Source: Alphaproteobacteria bacterium (GTDB taxonomy: Bacteria; Bacteroidota; Bacteroidia; Chitinophagales; Chitinophagaceae). From it: 64,000 nucleotides of DNA. Every line of letters starts with the position of its first letter. Position 1 is the first letter of the stretch. The notes under the pieces are model-generated. The model saw nothing but the letters and a program-made list of their open reading frames with translations. It was not told the origin of the DNA and made no database searches. Positions 27,650-36,981 of the stretch are shown in pieces. Position numbers and translations under genes: made by a program. The stretch lies in NCBI GenBank assembly GCA_030053915.1, contig JASGCT010000002.1, positions 1 to 64,000 of the forward strand, written 5' to 3'.

Positions 27650-28264
27650 ATGGAAATACCTTCAAAATATTTAAACGATTGTGTGCAAGTACTTTCAAAA
27701 TTACCTGGCATTGGCAAAAAAACGGCATTACGATTAGCGCTTCATATTTTAAAACAAGATGTTCAATTTACTACCCAATTTTGTAACGCCATTCTACAAA
27801 TGAAAACCCAATTAAAATTTTGTAAAAATTGTAACTTTTTAAGCGATGGCGATTTTTGTAATATATGTTCGGATACGTTTCGTAAAAAAGATCTCATTTG
27901 TGTGGTAGAATCGATACGCGAAGTAATTGCTATAGAAAACACACAACAATATTCCGGACTTTATCATGTTTTAGGTGGATTAATTTCACCTTTAGATGGC
28001 ATTGGTCCTGAACAACTTAATATTCAAGCTTTAGTTGATAGGATTAAACTACATGTCCCGGAAGAAATTATTTTTGCTTTAAGTCCTAATATTCAAGGCG
28101 ATACTACTATTTATTATATGCAGCAACAACTACAAGGCTTCGCCTGTAAAATTACAACAATTTCAAGAGGAGTTTCTTTTGGTGGTAATATTGAATTTGT
28201 AGATGAATTTACTTTAGCGCGTAGTATTCTAAATCGCCAACCACCACAACATTATATTCAATGA
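27650..28264 (+). CDS. recR: Recombination mediator RecR
   Basis: 204 residues with the whole RecR layout: helix-hairpin-helix (LPGIGKKTALRLALHIL), four-cysteine zinc finger (CKNC...CNIC), Toprim domain (LICVVESIREVIAIE) and a C-terminal Walker-B-like region with SRGVSFGGNIEFVDEFTL. It acts with RecO and RecF to load RecA on gapped DNA. The last 4 bases overlap the lipid kinase start. Confidence 0.97.
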   Translation: MEIPSKYLNDCVQVLSKLPGIGKKTALRLALHILKQDVQFTTQFCNAILQMKTQLKFCKNCNFLSDGDFCNICSDTFRKKDLICVVESIREVIAIENTQQYSGLYHVLGGLISPLDGIGPEQLNIQALVDRIKLHVPEEIIFALSPNIQGDTTIYYMQQQLQGFACKITTISRGVSFGGNIEFVDEFTLARSILNRQPPQHYIQ

Positions 28265-29163
28265 ACAATAGAAAATATCTTATTTTTTATAATCCTATTT
28301 CGGGCGGTTTGTCCAAAGACAAAATCATTCAATTTTTAGAAGATTTTTTTACATTAAATCAGGTTACATTTTGGGTAACCCCCACGCAAATTAATACCGA
28401 TTATCAAAATGAAAAAAACCTTGTACTTCAAAATAATATAACAGACATTGTTATTATTGGAGGTGACGGTACTATTCATAATATTTTTAAAGCCTTCTAT
28501 AATTTAAATATATATTTCACTATTTTACCTTTTGGTTCGGGCAATGGCTTAGCCAAACATTTGAATATATCCACCAATTTAAATAATATAAAACAACTCT
28601 TACTAAGTTCAGTCTGTATTCAATTAGATGTGTATTATTTTAATAACGACTTCATGTATATTGTAGGAGGCATCGGACAAGATGGTTATATAGCTCATCA
28701 ATTTGCACAATCTAAAAACAGAGGCACTTTAAACTATATCAAATTATTATTTAACCGCCCTTTACATCATTATAATTTCAGCCTTGAAATTCAAAACGAA
28801 GTCTTGAATTTAGATGCACATTATATTAGCTTTGGCAATGGCAATTATTATGGCAAAGCGGCAAAGCTTTGTAATTTTGCCAAACTTGACGATGGATTAT
28901 TAGATGTTATAATTGTTCCCAAGCAAAAACCAACTTTTAAAATTCTAACCTATTTAAATTATTTACAATTTATCCAAAAACATGAATTGCCTTATCAAAA
29001 TTTAGCTAAGTTTAATAATCATGCTATCTATTATTTGCAAACCAATGCATTAACTATTAAAAACCATAGTGATGCTCCAATGCATTTAGATGGCGAACCA
29101 TTTTTTGCAAACAACACTTTAACCGTTTCATTATCACCCTATAAAATAAAATTGAGGGTTTAA
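28261..29163 (+). CDS. Diacylglycerol/sphingosine kinase-type lipid kinase
   Basis: 300 residues with the DAGK catalytic pattern: FYNPISGG at the start, IIGGDGTIHNIF and LPFGSGNGLAKHL glycine loops, and a C-terminal DGLLDVIIVP and DGEPF. Members phosphorylate diacylglycerol, or sphingoid bases in Bacteroidota that make sphingolipids; which applies here cannot be read from sequence. It is translationally coupled to recR and ends the plus-strand run that begins at 23890. Confidence 0.92.
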   Translation: MNNRKYLIFYNPISGGLSKDKIIQFLEDFFTLNQVTFWVTPTQINTDYQNEKNLVLQNNITDIVIIGGDGTIHNIFKAFYNLNIYFTILPFGSGNGLAKHLNISTNLNNIKQLLLSSVCIQLDVYYFNNDFMYIVGGIGQDGYIAHQFAQSKNRGTLNYIKLLFNRPLHHYNFSLEIQNEVLNLDAHYISFGNGNYYGKAAKLCNFAKLDDGLLDVIIVPKQKPTFKILTYLNYLQFIQKHELPYQNLAKFNNHAIYYLQTNALTIKNHSDAPMHLDGEPFFANNTLTVSLSPYKIKLRV

Positions 29164-29232
29164 TAATTCCACTAAAGAACTTAGATCGAAACGCTTTTAT
29201 TTTATTTGCTTCATTAGATTTAATCCGAAGAA

Positions 29233-32200
29233 TTAATTGTCTAGTTGTTTTACAGAGGTTTTTCGTTTCATGATGATGGCGTACATTGCTGGAACAATAA
29301 ACAAACTAAGTATTAGCGAAAAAATAACACCGCCAACAACTACAATACCTAAGGGCTTTCTACTTGCTGCCGATGCCCCTAAACTTAAAGCAATGGGTAA
29401 ACTACCTAAGGCGGTGGCAATGCTGGTCATTAAAATAGGTCGTAGCCTTAAACCAGAACCTATAACAACAGCTTCAATTAAGGGAAGTCCTTCTTTCCGT
29501 TTTTCGTTTACAAAATCCACAATTAAAATACCATTTTTAGTTACTAAACCAATAAGCATAATCATGCCAATTTGTGAAAAGATATTAAGAGTTTGGTTGG
29601 TAAACCATAAACTTAGTAAAGCACCGCAAATTGCCATTGGCACCGTTACCATAATAATAAAAGGTTCAATAAAACTTTCAAACTGAGCCGAAAGTACAAA
29701 ATAGATTAAAAGCAAAGCAAAAATCAAGGCGGTGCCTGTATTTGAAGTACCTTCAGCAAAATCGCGCGATGCCCCAGTTAAGCTGGTTTGAAAAGATTCG
29801 TCAAGAATTTTATCAGCAAGTTCATACATTTTTTTAACACCATCGCCAATGGTAGAACCATCTACTAAAGAAGCCGAAAAGGTGGCCGATTTAAAACGAT
29901 TGTAATGATTTAAATTTGGTGGATTACTGGTTTCATTAACAACAATCAATTCGCTTAAAGGAATATAGTCGCCCAAATTGTTTTTTATTTTTAGCTCTTC
30001 AACATCCAAGGGTTTAGAACGATCTTGACGTTCAACTTGACATATAACTTGGTATTGATTGCCATTTTGAATAAAATAACTGGTACGAGCGCCACTATAT
30101 GCAGCTTGTAAAGTAGAAGTAACGTCCGAAACTTGTAAGCCCAAGCTTTTGACTTTTAAGCGGTCGATTACAATATCAAATTCCGGCTTATTTAATTTTA
30201 AATTGACATCGAAACTTTGAAATATTTTTTGTTTTTTCATGGAGTCTAACATGATGGGAATGATTCTTTTTAGTTTATCAAAATCTAAGGTTTGAACCAC
30301 AAACTGAACGGGTAGTGCCACTCTGGAGCCCGTACCTACCGAAATAGTTTGCTCCTGTATAGGAAACACTTTTAAGTCGGGATACTGGGCTTTAAATTTT
30401 GCACCAAGTTCTAAAGCCACCTGATTTTGCGATTTGATTCTTTCGTTTGGTGGAATTAAATTAAGTCTAAAATAAGCCGAGTTAGAGCCAGAACCACCAA
30501 TGCCGGGTGTGATAGAAATTGTTTTAAATCTTTCTGGAATCGAATCGTATAAATAGTTTTCAATTTGTTTAGAATATGAAAATGATTTGTCAAAATTAGT
30601 GCCTTCAGCCGCTAAAAGCGAAATTCTAATAGAGCTTCTATCTTCTAGTGGCGCTAATTCCGATTGCAGATGATTTTGAAAATAATAGATAAGAAATAAA
30701 TTTATCATGAGGACAGGTACTGCAATCCATTTAATTTTCAAAAACTTATTTAAAATAAATCGATAACCATTTTCTAAACCAACAAAAAAAGGCTCGGTAG
30801 CAACATAAAATTTACCATGACCATGACTGGTTTGCCCTTTCTTAGGTTTGGGTGTTAAAAGAACGTTTAACACGGGTGTAATTGTAAGGGATACAAAGCA
30901 AGAGATAAGCACGGCGGCAGATAAAGCCACACCAAATTCTTTAAACAAACTGCCCACAAACCCTTGTAAAAATATAACAGGCATAAACACGATAGCCAAG
31001 GTAATTGAAGTAGCTAAAACTGGGAAAAATATTTCTTTACTGCCTTCTAAAGCGGCTTGTTTTATAGGCATGCCCATTTCTAATTTACGAAATATGTTTT
31101 CGGTAACAACAATACCATCGTCCACTACCAAACCTGTTGCTAATACAATGGCTAACATGGTTAGAATATTGATAGAAAACCCGCAAATATACATGATAAA
31201 AAAAGTGGCTATTAACGATATAGGTATATCAATTAAGGGTCTAAAAGCCACCAAAATACTCCTAAAAAATGCCAAAATTACAAGGACTACCAAGCCTAAA
31301 GAAATTATAAGAGTTTCCTTAACCTCTTCAATGGAATTTCGGATAATTTTTGTGTTATCCACACCAACAGTAAGTTGAAAGTCTGCCTTAGAATTTCTTT
31401 TAATATCGTCCAAACGTTTATAAAATTCATCGGCGATTTCGATATAGTTGGCGCCTGGTTGTGGCACGATTGCCAACACTACGGCTGGAATACAATTGGC
31501 TCGGGTTTGTTGTTCTTCAACTTCGGGTCCTATTTCTACTCGGGCAACGTCTCTTAAGCGAATGGTACCATTGTCATCGTCTCGCAAAATTAATTGTCGA
31601 AACTCTTCTTCGTCTCGGAGCCTTCCAAAAGAGTTCAAAATAAACTCTTGATTTTTAGCAACTAACTTTCCTGCTGGTAGATCAATATTTTCGGCAGCTA
31701 TAATTTGATTAATGTCTGTAAAACTTACATTGTAGGCATTCATTTTATTCGGATCTAACCAAATGCGCATGGCTTTTCTTTTTAAACCAAAAAGGTTCAC
31801 AGCACTTACATTGTCAATGGTTTGAAAACGGTCTTGTAAAATATTTTCGGCATAATCACTCAGTTCCAAAAGACTTTTGGTGCGGCTATTGATGGCTAAA
31901 AAAAGAATGGGGTCGGAATTAGCATCGGCTTTACTTACAACGGGCGGGGCATCGATGTCTTGAGGCAAATTGCGAACTGCCGTATTAACTTTGTCGCGCA
32001 CATCATTTGCAGCATTATCCAAATTGACACCTAAATTAAATTCAATGGTAATTTGCGAAGAGCCCGTACTTGAAGTAGAGCTGATAGTTCTAATACCTTG
32101 AATGGCATTAACCGCTTTTTCAAGTGGCTCAGTAATTTGATTTTCAATAATATCGGCAGCAGCACCAGTATATGTAGTTTGTACGCTAATAATTGAGGGG

Positions 32201-32322
32201 TCGATAGCCGGATAATCTCTTACCCCCAAATTTGTATAACCAATATAACCAAATAATAATAATACTAAATTTAATACGGTTGCAAAAACCGGACGTTTTA
32301 AACTAAATTCGGATATGTTCAT
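29233..32322 (-). CDS. RND efflux permease (AcrB/MexB-like)
   Basis: 1,029 residues with twelve membrane helices and two large periplasmic loops. The start MNISEFSLKRPVFATVLN and the TM4 proton-relay motif GLVVDDGIVVTENIF identify the HAE-RND drug/solvent pump class. A second DDG-type relay Lys/Thr region is seen in TM10-11 (LIGLVTKNGILIVDFVN). It starts one base after the adaptor gene. No TolC gene is adjacent. Confidence 0.96.
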   Translation of the reverse strand: MNISEFSLKRPVFATVLNLVLLLFGYIGYTNLGVRDYPAIDPSIISVQTTYTGAAADIIENQITEPLEKAVNAIQGIRTISSTSSTGSSQITIEFNLGVNLDNAANDVRDKVNTAVRNLPQDIDAPPVVSKADANSDPILFLAINSRTKSLLELSDYAENILQDRFQTIDNVSAVNLFGLKRKAMRIWLDPNKMNAYNVSFTDINQIIAAENIDLPAGKLVAKNQEFILNSFGRLRDEEEFRQLILRDDDNGTIRLRDVARVEIGPEVEEQQTRANCIPAVVLAIVPQPGANYIEIADEFYKRLDDIKRNSKADFQLTVGVDNTKIIRNSIEEVKETLIISLGLVVLVILAFFRSILVAFRPLIDIPISLIATFFIMYICGFSINILTMLAIVLATGLVVDDGIVVTENIFRKLEMGMPIKQAALEGSKEIFFPVLATSITLAIVFMPVIFLQGFVGSLFKEFGVALSAAVLISCFVSLTITPVLNVLLTPKPKKGQTSHGHGKFYVATEPFFVGLENGYRFILNKFLKIKWIAVPVLMINLFLIYYFQNHLQSELAPLEDRSSIRISLLAAEGTNFDKSFSYSKQIENYLYDSIPERFKTISITPGIGGSGSNSAYFRLNLIPPNERIKSQNQVALELGAKFKAQYPDLKVFPIQEQTISVGTGSRVALPVQFVVQTLDFDKLKRIIPIMLDSMKKQKIFQSFDVNLKLNKPEFDIVIDRLKVKSLGLQVSDVTSTLQAAYSGARTSYFIQNGNQYQVICQVERQDRSKPLDVEELKIKNNLGDYIPLSELIVVNETSNPPNLNHYNRFKSATFSASLVDGSTIGDGVKKMYELADKILDESFQTSLTGASRDFAEGTSNTGTALIFALLLIYFVLSAQFESFIEPFIIMVTVPMAICGALLSLWFTNQTLNIFSQIGMIMLIGLVTKNGILIVDFVNEKRKEGLPLIEAVVIGSGLRLRPILMTSIATALGSLPIALSLGASAASRKPLGIVVVGGVIFSLILSLFIVPAMYAIIMKRKTSVKQLDN

Positions 32323-32323
32323 G

Positions 32324-33370
32324 CTATTGAATTAAGTTTTTAAGAGACGTTACTTTAGAAATACTAATTTTACTATTGGGGCGTAAGTATAAAGACCCAA
32401 TGGTAACAATAGTATCACCAATAAACAACCCTTTTTTTATTTCCACATTTTTATCTGTTCGATAGCCCGTTTCAACGAAAACAAATTCGGGTTTATTATT
32501 TTTTATACAAGCAATTTTTTTAAAATTTCCTTCGGGAATTATGACACTAGAAGGCACAAAAATAATTGCATCGTTTTTATTGGTTTCAATAACAGCTTTT
32601 ACAAAACTACCAGATTTAAAAACACTGTTTAATCGACATCGTAATTTTACATTCTGACTATTTTTATTAATGGCTGGTTCAATGCTAAACACAGTGGCAA
32701 AACTTTGATTAGGATTGCCTTCAACAGATATTTTAACTGTATCGCCTAATTTTATGGAAGTCAAATATTTAGCGGGCAGGTCGGCATCTAAAATTTTACC
32801 ATTCGCCCCTTCAAAATCGGCCATTATTGTTAAAGGGGTTACATAAGCTCCAATGCTGATATTTTTATTACCAATATACCCAGAAAAAGGTGCTTTAATA
32901 ATAGTTTTAGATATTAAAGATTGGGTATATTCAATATCCGCTTTAGACGACTCTATAGCTGTAACAGCGATATCATATTCATTTTGGGTAGTAGCGTCTA
33001 TTGCCAAAAGTTTTTTAAGTCGTTCTTCGTTTAAAATATTAAGTTTCAATTGCGCTTCTTGTTTTTTTAATTGGGCTTGTAAATCACTATCAAAAATTTT
33101 GGCTAAAATAGTACCTTGTGCAACATATTTGCCTTCAGGGATATTTAAATAAGTAATGCGACCGCTTATTTCGGGTTGAATACTTACAAAATCTTTAGAC
33201 ATAACAACACCATTCACTTCTATAAAACGGGTCGTTGTGTCAAGCGCAATAACAGTAATTTCAATAGGCACAGCTGGGTCTTGCTTGATAGCTGTAGGAG
33301 TCTTTGATTTTTCTTTACAAGCCGTCAAGAAAACAAAAAATGTAACGAATACAACTAGTTTTTTTATCAT
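32324..33370 (-). CDS. RND periplasmic adaptor lipoprotein
   Basis: 348 residues, lipobox ending at Cys18 (LTAC). The membrane-fusion layout is visible: barrel-lipoyl halves (GRITYLNIPEGKYVAQGTIL and KAPFSGYIGNKNISIGAYV) around a short helical hairpin (residues about 105-145), then beta-barrel and membrane-proximal domains. It bridges the permease and an outer-membrane channel. Its ATG overlaps the stop of the 90-residue gene upstream by four bases, showing coupled translation. Confidence 0.94.
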   Translation of the reverse strand: MIKKLVVFVTFFVFLTACKEKSKTPTAIKQDPAVPIEITVIALDTTTRFIEVNGVVMSKDFVSIQPEISGRITYLNIPEGKYVAQGTILAKIFDSDLQAQLKKQEAQLKLNILNEERLKKLLAIDATTQNEYDIAVTAIESSKADIEYTQSLISKTIIKAPFSGYIGNKNISIGAYVTPLTIMADFEGANGKILDADLPAKYLTSIKLGDTVKISVEGNPNQSFATVFSIEPAINKNSQNVKLRCRLNSVFKSGSFVKAVIETNKNDAIIFVPSSVIIPEGNFKKIACIKNNKPEFVFVETGYRTDKNVEIKKGLFIGDTIVTIGSLYLRPNSKISISKVTSLKNLIQ

Positions 33371-33639
33371 AACCCTCTATTTTCTCTTCTTAATATTTTT
33401 ATAACAATTTTTAATTTTTGGCTCGTAGAACTAAACGCATTAAATAAAGTATCAAATTTATTTTTTCCAAATGCCCTTTCAAGTTCGGCAATTTTAGACT
33501 TTTTAACATCAATAAATGGTAAAAGGTCTTTACTTTCTATATCTTGAATTTCTTTTAACAGTTTCATTTTTTGATTCAAATTTTTATGTGTTTTCAAAAA
33601 ACCAAGAAGCGGGGTTCTCGTTGATTTACTTTTATGCAT
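33367..33639 (-). CDS. 90-residue basic helical protein heading the RND operon
   Basis: From the ATG at 33639 the product has 90 residues, is rich in Lys and predicted helical (KMKLLKEIQDIESKDLLPF), and has no signal peptide. A longer frame to 33663 starts with TTG inside the promoter box and is rejected. It is not a TetR or MarR regulator as far as I can see; no helix-turn-helix is evident. Its stop overlaps the adaptor ATG (ATGA), so it is translated with the pump. Function unknown. Confidence 0.65.
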   Translation of the reverse strand: MHKSKSTRTPLLGFLKTHKNLNQKMKLLKEIQDIESKDLLPFIDVKKSKIAELERAFGKNKFDTLFNAFSSTSQKLKIVIKILRRENRGL

Positions 33640-33660
33640 TTTAAAATAATTTACTTTGTA

Positions 33661-33668
33661 CAAATATA
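33661..33668 (-). promoter_or_regulatory. Predicted -7 box TATATTTG for the RND operon
   Basis: Minus-strand TAnnTTTG match, 21 bases before the ATG at 33639. No inverted repeat typical of a repressor operator is visible around it. Confidence 0.55.
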
Positions 33669-33753
33669 AGGAGAATCTCTTTAAAAAACCATAAATTAGT
33701 TAAAATAATTTTTGTTGTTAAATTTTAATGATTTTTTTAAAAAACCAAAGATT

Positions 33754-35430
33754 TTAGAAATTATAGCGCGCAACAATTGGCATGCGACGTCCTTCACCAA
33801 ACGATTTTGAACTAATTCTTAAAATGGGACAAAATTGCTGTCTTTTATACTCTTGTCGATTTACCAATTCTAAAGTCTTAACCGCTAGTGCGGTATCATA
33901 ACCCTTGTTACTAATTTGCTTAACCGACATGCGCTGGTCGATATAATAATATAAAATAGCATCTAAAATAGGGTATTCGGGCAAACTATCACTATCTTTT
34001 TGATTTGGTTTTAACTCGGCACTTGGGGCTTTTAGCAAAATATTTTCAGGAATAGTCGCGCTCGACATATCATTTATAAATTGGGCTAAAGCATATACTT
34101 GTTGCTTAAAACAATCCCCTATAACACTTAAACCACCTGCCATATCGCCATACAAAGTGCCATAACCTGTAGCCAATTCACTTTTATTAGACGTATTTAA
34201 TAAAATAGTATTAAATTTATTGGCTAAAGCCATTAATATATTTCCCCTAATTCTACTTTGTAGATTCTCTTCAGCAATACCAAAGGGTAAATTTTCAAAA
34301 TGAGGCTCTAATGCACTTAAAAAAGTATTATATAGAGTATTAATAGGTACAATTTTGTAGCGATTTCCTAAATTTTGGGATAACATTATGGCATCTTGAA
34401 CCGATTCTGGGGACGAAAACTCTGATGGCATGAGTACTGCAAGTACATTGTCTTTTCCTAAGGCGGAAACAGCCAAGGCTTGACATACTGCCGAATCTAT
34501 TCCTCCAGAAGCCCCTAAAATCGCTTTAGAAAACCCCATTTTTGCAAAATAATCTTTGATGCCTAAAACTAAGGCTTCAAAAATGTGTTGGATATTAAAC
34601 TTAGGGTCAAAAATCTGAGTGGTTGATAATTTATTAAGGTTTATAGGCTGCGTCTCGTCTGTTTCAAATTGACCCTTTTTAAAATAAAGGTATTGTTGGT
34701 CTTCTTGAAAAGATTTTAAGCGTAACACCATGTGATTGTCTGGATTTAATGCCAAAGATTGCCCATCAAAAATAACCCCAGTATTTGCGCCCACCGCATT
34801 CACATAAATAAAAGGTTTTTTATATTGGGTTACATTATTTTGTAATACGTTTAAACGTAATGTTTCTTTGGTATAACTAAATGGTGAAGCACTAATATTA
34901 ATAATAAAATCGGGGTTAAACGTTATTAAATGCTTTAAAGGCGTTTGGTTGTATATTTCAAGATTTGGCTGAACATTCCAAATATCTTCACAGATTGTCA
35001 GGGCTATTTTATATTGATTAATAGGAATAATATGAAGATTCGAACCACTTTCAAAATAGCGATCTTCGTCAAAAATATCGTAAGTTGGTAATAACGTTTT
35101 TTCTACGCAGTGAATAATTTTGCCTTTATGTAACACAAGGGCAGTATTTAATTTTTTTTTTTGTTTGGACTGTTGATATTTTGGAGCCCCGATTATAATA
35201 AAAATATGATGACTCCATTCTTTAAGTAAATCGATACCTTGGTCAATAGCGTCCATAAAACCCTCTTGGTCTAAAAGGTCTTTTGGACTATATCCACATA
35301 TAGAAAGTTCGCTAAAAATAATTAAATCCGCTTTATTTTGAATAGCTGCTTGGATAGCAAGAATCATTTTTTGAACATTCCCTTTAATGTCGCCAATAAT
35401 AAAATTGAGTTGGGAAAGTGCAATTTTCAT
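33754..35430 (-). CDS. nadE: Glutamine-dependent NAD+ synthetase
   Basis: 558 residues. The N-terminal half is a nitrilase-type glutaminase (MKIALSQLNFIIGDIKGNV; catalytic region LTICEDIW), and the C-terminal half is the ATP-dependent synthetase with the P-loop LGASGGIDSAV and GYGTLYGDMAGG. It converts deamido-NAD to NAD using glutamine. The ATG at 35430 is chosen over a TTG three codons upstream because the promoter box lies just behind and MKIALSQ is the usual start. It diverges from lpxC-fabZ. Confidence 0.96.
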   Translation of the reverse strand: MKIALSQLNFIIGDIKGNVQKMILAIQAAIQNKADLIIFSELSICGYSPKDLLDQEGFMDAIDQGIDLLKEWSHHIFIIIGAPKYQQSKQKKKLNTALVLHKGKIIHCVEKTLLPTYDIFDEDRYFESGSNLHIIPINQYKIALTICEDIWNVQPNLEIYNQTPLKHLITFNPDFIINISASPFSYTKETLRLNVLQNNVTQYKKPFIYVNAVGANTGVIFDGQSLALNPDNHMVLRLKSFQEDQQYLYFKKGQFETDETQPINLNKLSTTQIFDPKFNIQHIFEALVLGIKDYFAKMGFSKAILGASGGIDSAVCQALAVSALGKDNVLAVLMPSEFSSPESVQDAIMLSQNLGNRYKIVPINTLYNTFLSALEPHFENLPFGIAEENLQSRIRGNILMALANKFNTILLNTSNKSELATGYGTLYGDMAGGLSVIGDCFKQQVYALAQFINDMSSATIPENILLKAPSAELKPNQKDSDSLPEYPILDAILYYYIDQRMSVKQISNKGYDTALAVKTLELVNRQEYKRQQFCPILRISSKSFGEGRRMPIVARYNF

Positions 35431-35446
35431 AAAGTTCAAATTGCCA

Positions 35447-35454
35447 CAAAATTA
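35447..35454 (-). promoter_or_regulatory. Predicted -7 box TAATTTTG for nadE
   Basis: Minus-strand TAnnTTTG match, 16 bases before the ATG at 35430. Confidence 0.55.
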
Positions 35455-35527
35455 ACTAATATATCTTAAATATATCTTAAATTTATAATAAAATTAAATA
35501 AAATAATTATATTTTAATAAAATTTAG

Positions 35528-35535
35528 TATTTTTG
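35528..35535 (+). promoter_or_regulatory. Predicted -7 box TATTTTTG for lpxC-fabZ
   Basis: TAnnTTTG match, 24 bases before the ATG at 35560; it would drive lpxC-fabZ, lpxA and probably ppc. Confidence 0.55.
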
Positions 35536-35559
35536 CAAAATAATTTTAGTTAAAAGATT

Positions 35560-36981
35560 ATGACCACAATTTTTAATTCTAATAAGCAGCATACTTTAAA
35601 AAAAAGTGCAAATATAAAAGGAACTGGATTACATACAGGTATAGAAGTATCCATGAATTTACACCCCGCTATGCCTGATTTTGGGATTCAATTTAAACGT
35701 ACTGATATTCCTGATGCGCCTTTAATTAAGGCAGATTGCGATTTAGTTACAGATACCAGTCGTGGTACCACCTTACAAATTGGCGATGTTAAAATCAATA
35801 CCGTAGAACATATTTTGGCGGCTTTAACTGGCATGGGCGTTGATAATTGTTTAATCGACCTATCAGCACCCGAAGTGCCTATTATGGATGGCAGTTCTGC
35901 ACCATTTGTTGAACTTATTTTAAGTGCCGAAGTTGTTGAACAAAATGCCGAAAAAATATGGTACTCCATTCAAGAAAATATAACATTTTTTGACACAGAA
36001 AAACGTGTTGAAATGATGGCGATGCCCGCCGATGAATTTCAAGTTACAACCCTAATCGATTTTAATAGCCCCATCTTAGGAACGCAACATGCAAGTTTAA
36101 AAAAAATCAGCGATTTTAAAGCCGAGTTTGCTTCGTGCAGAACTTTTTGTTTTATTCATGAATTAGAAACCCTGATCGAAAATAATCTTATTAAAGGGGG
36201 CGATATTAATAATGCCATTGTAGTTATTAACGAAACGCCCACAAACGATTTAATTGTACGTTTAAAAAAGATTTTTAAAAAAGATAATATAGCCATAAGT
36301 AACGAAGGGTATCTTAATAACTTAAGCCTCCATTTTCAAAATGAACCAGCACGGCATAAACTCCTAGACGTCGTGGGCGATTTAACATTAATTGGCTACC
36401 CTATTAAAGCAAGAATTATTGCTAACCGACCCGGTCATAGAAGTAATGTTGATTTTGCTAAAAAAATTAAAGCCTATATTAAAAAAAATAAACAAATTAA
36501 AAATATTCCTATTTATAACCCCGACTTACCACCGATATTTGATATCAATGCCATCCAAAAAATTTTACCGCACCGTGCCCCATTTTTATTAATAGATAAA
36601 ATTGTTGATATTACCGATAAATACATTTTAGGCATAAAAAATATTAGTTTTAACGAATGGTTTTTTGAAGGACATTTTCCCGGTAACCCAGTAATGCCAG
36701 GTGTTATACAAATTGAAGCCTTAGCCCAAACAGGCGGCGTATTATGTATTAATAATATGCCATTGGACAATTATAACACGTATTTTTTAAAAATAGATAA
36801 TTGTAAATTTAAACAAATTGTAAGACCAGGCGACACACTTCTATTAAAAATGGAATTACTGAGTCCCATTAGACGAGGTATTTGTGAAATGAGAGGCACA
36901 GTTTATGTTGGTAACAAAATTGTAACCGAAGCTGATTTAACAGCTTCAATCGTTAAAAAAGATAAAAATTCAATAATATGA
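35560..36981 (+). CDS. lpxC-fabZ: Bifunctional LpxC deacetylase / FabZ dehydratase
   Basis: 473 residues. Residues to about 310 are LpxC, the zinc UDP-3-O-acyl-GlcNAc deacetylase of lipid A synthesis, with EHILAALTGMGVDN and the metal site ARHKLLDVVGDLTLIG. Residues from about 325 are FabZ, the 3-hydroxyacyl-ACP dehydratase, with LPHRAPFLLIDKIV and FEGHFPGNPVMPGVIQIEALAQ. The two enzymes compete for the same 3-hydroxyacyl-ACP pool, and the fusion is a known Bacteroidota feature. The stop overlaps the lpxA start by 4 bases. Confidence 0.97.
   Translation: MTTIFNSNKQHTLKKSANIKGTGLHTGIEVSMNLHPAMPDFGIQFKRTDIPDAPLIKADCDLVTDTSRGTTLQIGDVKINTVEHILAALTGMGVDNCLIDLSAPEVPIMDGSSAPFVELILSAEVVEQNAEKIWYSIQENITFFDTEKRVEMMAMPADEFQVTTLIDFNSPILGTQHASLKKISDFKAEFASCRTFCFIHELETLIENNLIKGGDINNAIVVINETPTNDLIVRLKKIFKKDNIAISNEGYLNNLSLHFQNEPARHKLLDVVGDLTLIGYPIKARIIANRPGHRSNVDFAKKIKAYIKKNKQIKNIPIYNPDLPPIFDINAIQKILPHRAPFLLIDKIVDITDKYILGIKNISFNEWFFEGHFPGNPVMPGVIQIEALAQTGGVLCINNMPLDNYNTYFLKIDNCKFKQIVRPGDTLLLKMELLSPIRRGICEMRGTVYVGNKIVTEADLTASIVKKDKNSII

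Noticed and set aside
30848-31378. 176-codon plus-strand frame opposite the RND permease
   Set aside because: It is antisense to a well-supported gene, composed of biased residues mirroring membrane helices, with no promoter or family pattern.
35560-36981. LpxC-FabZ fusion considered as novel
   Set aside because: The fusion is an established feature of Bacteroidota lipid A genes.
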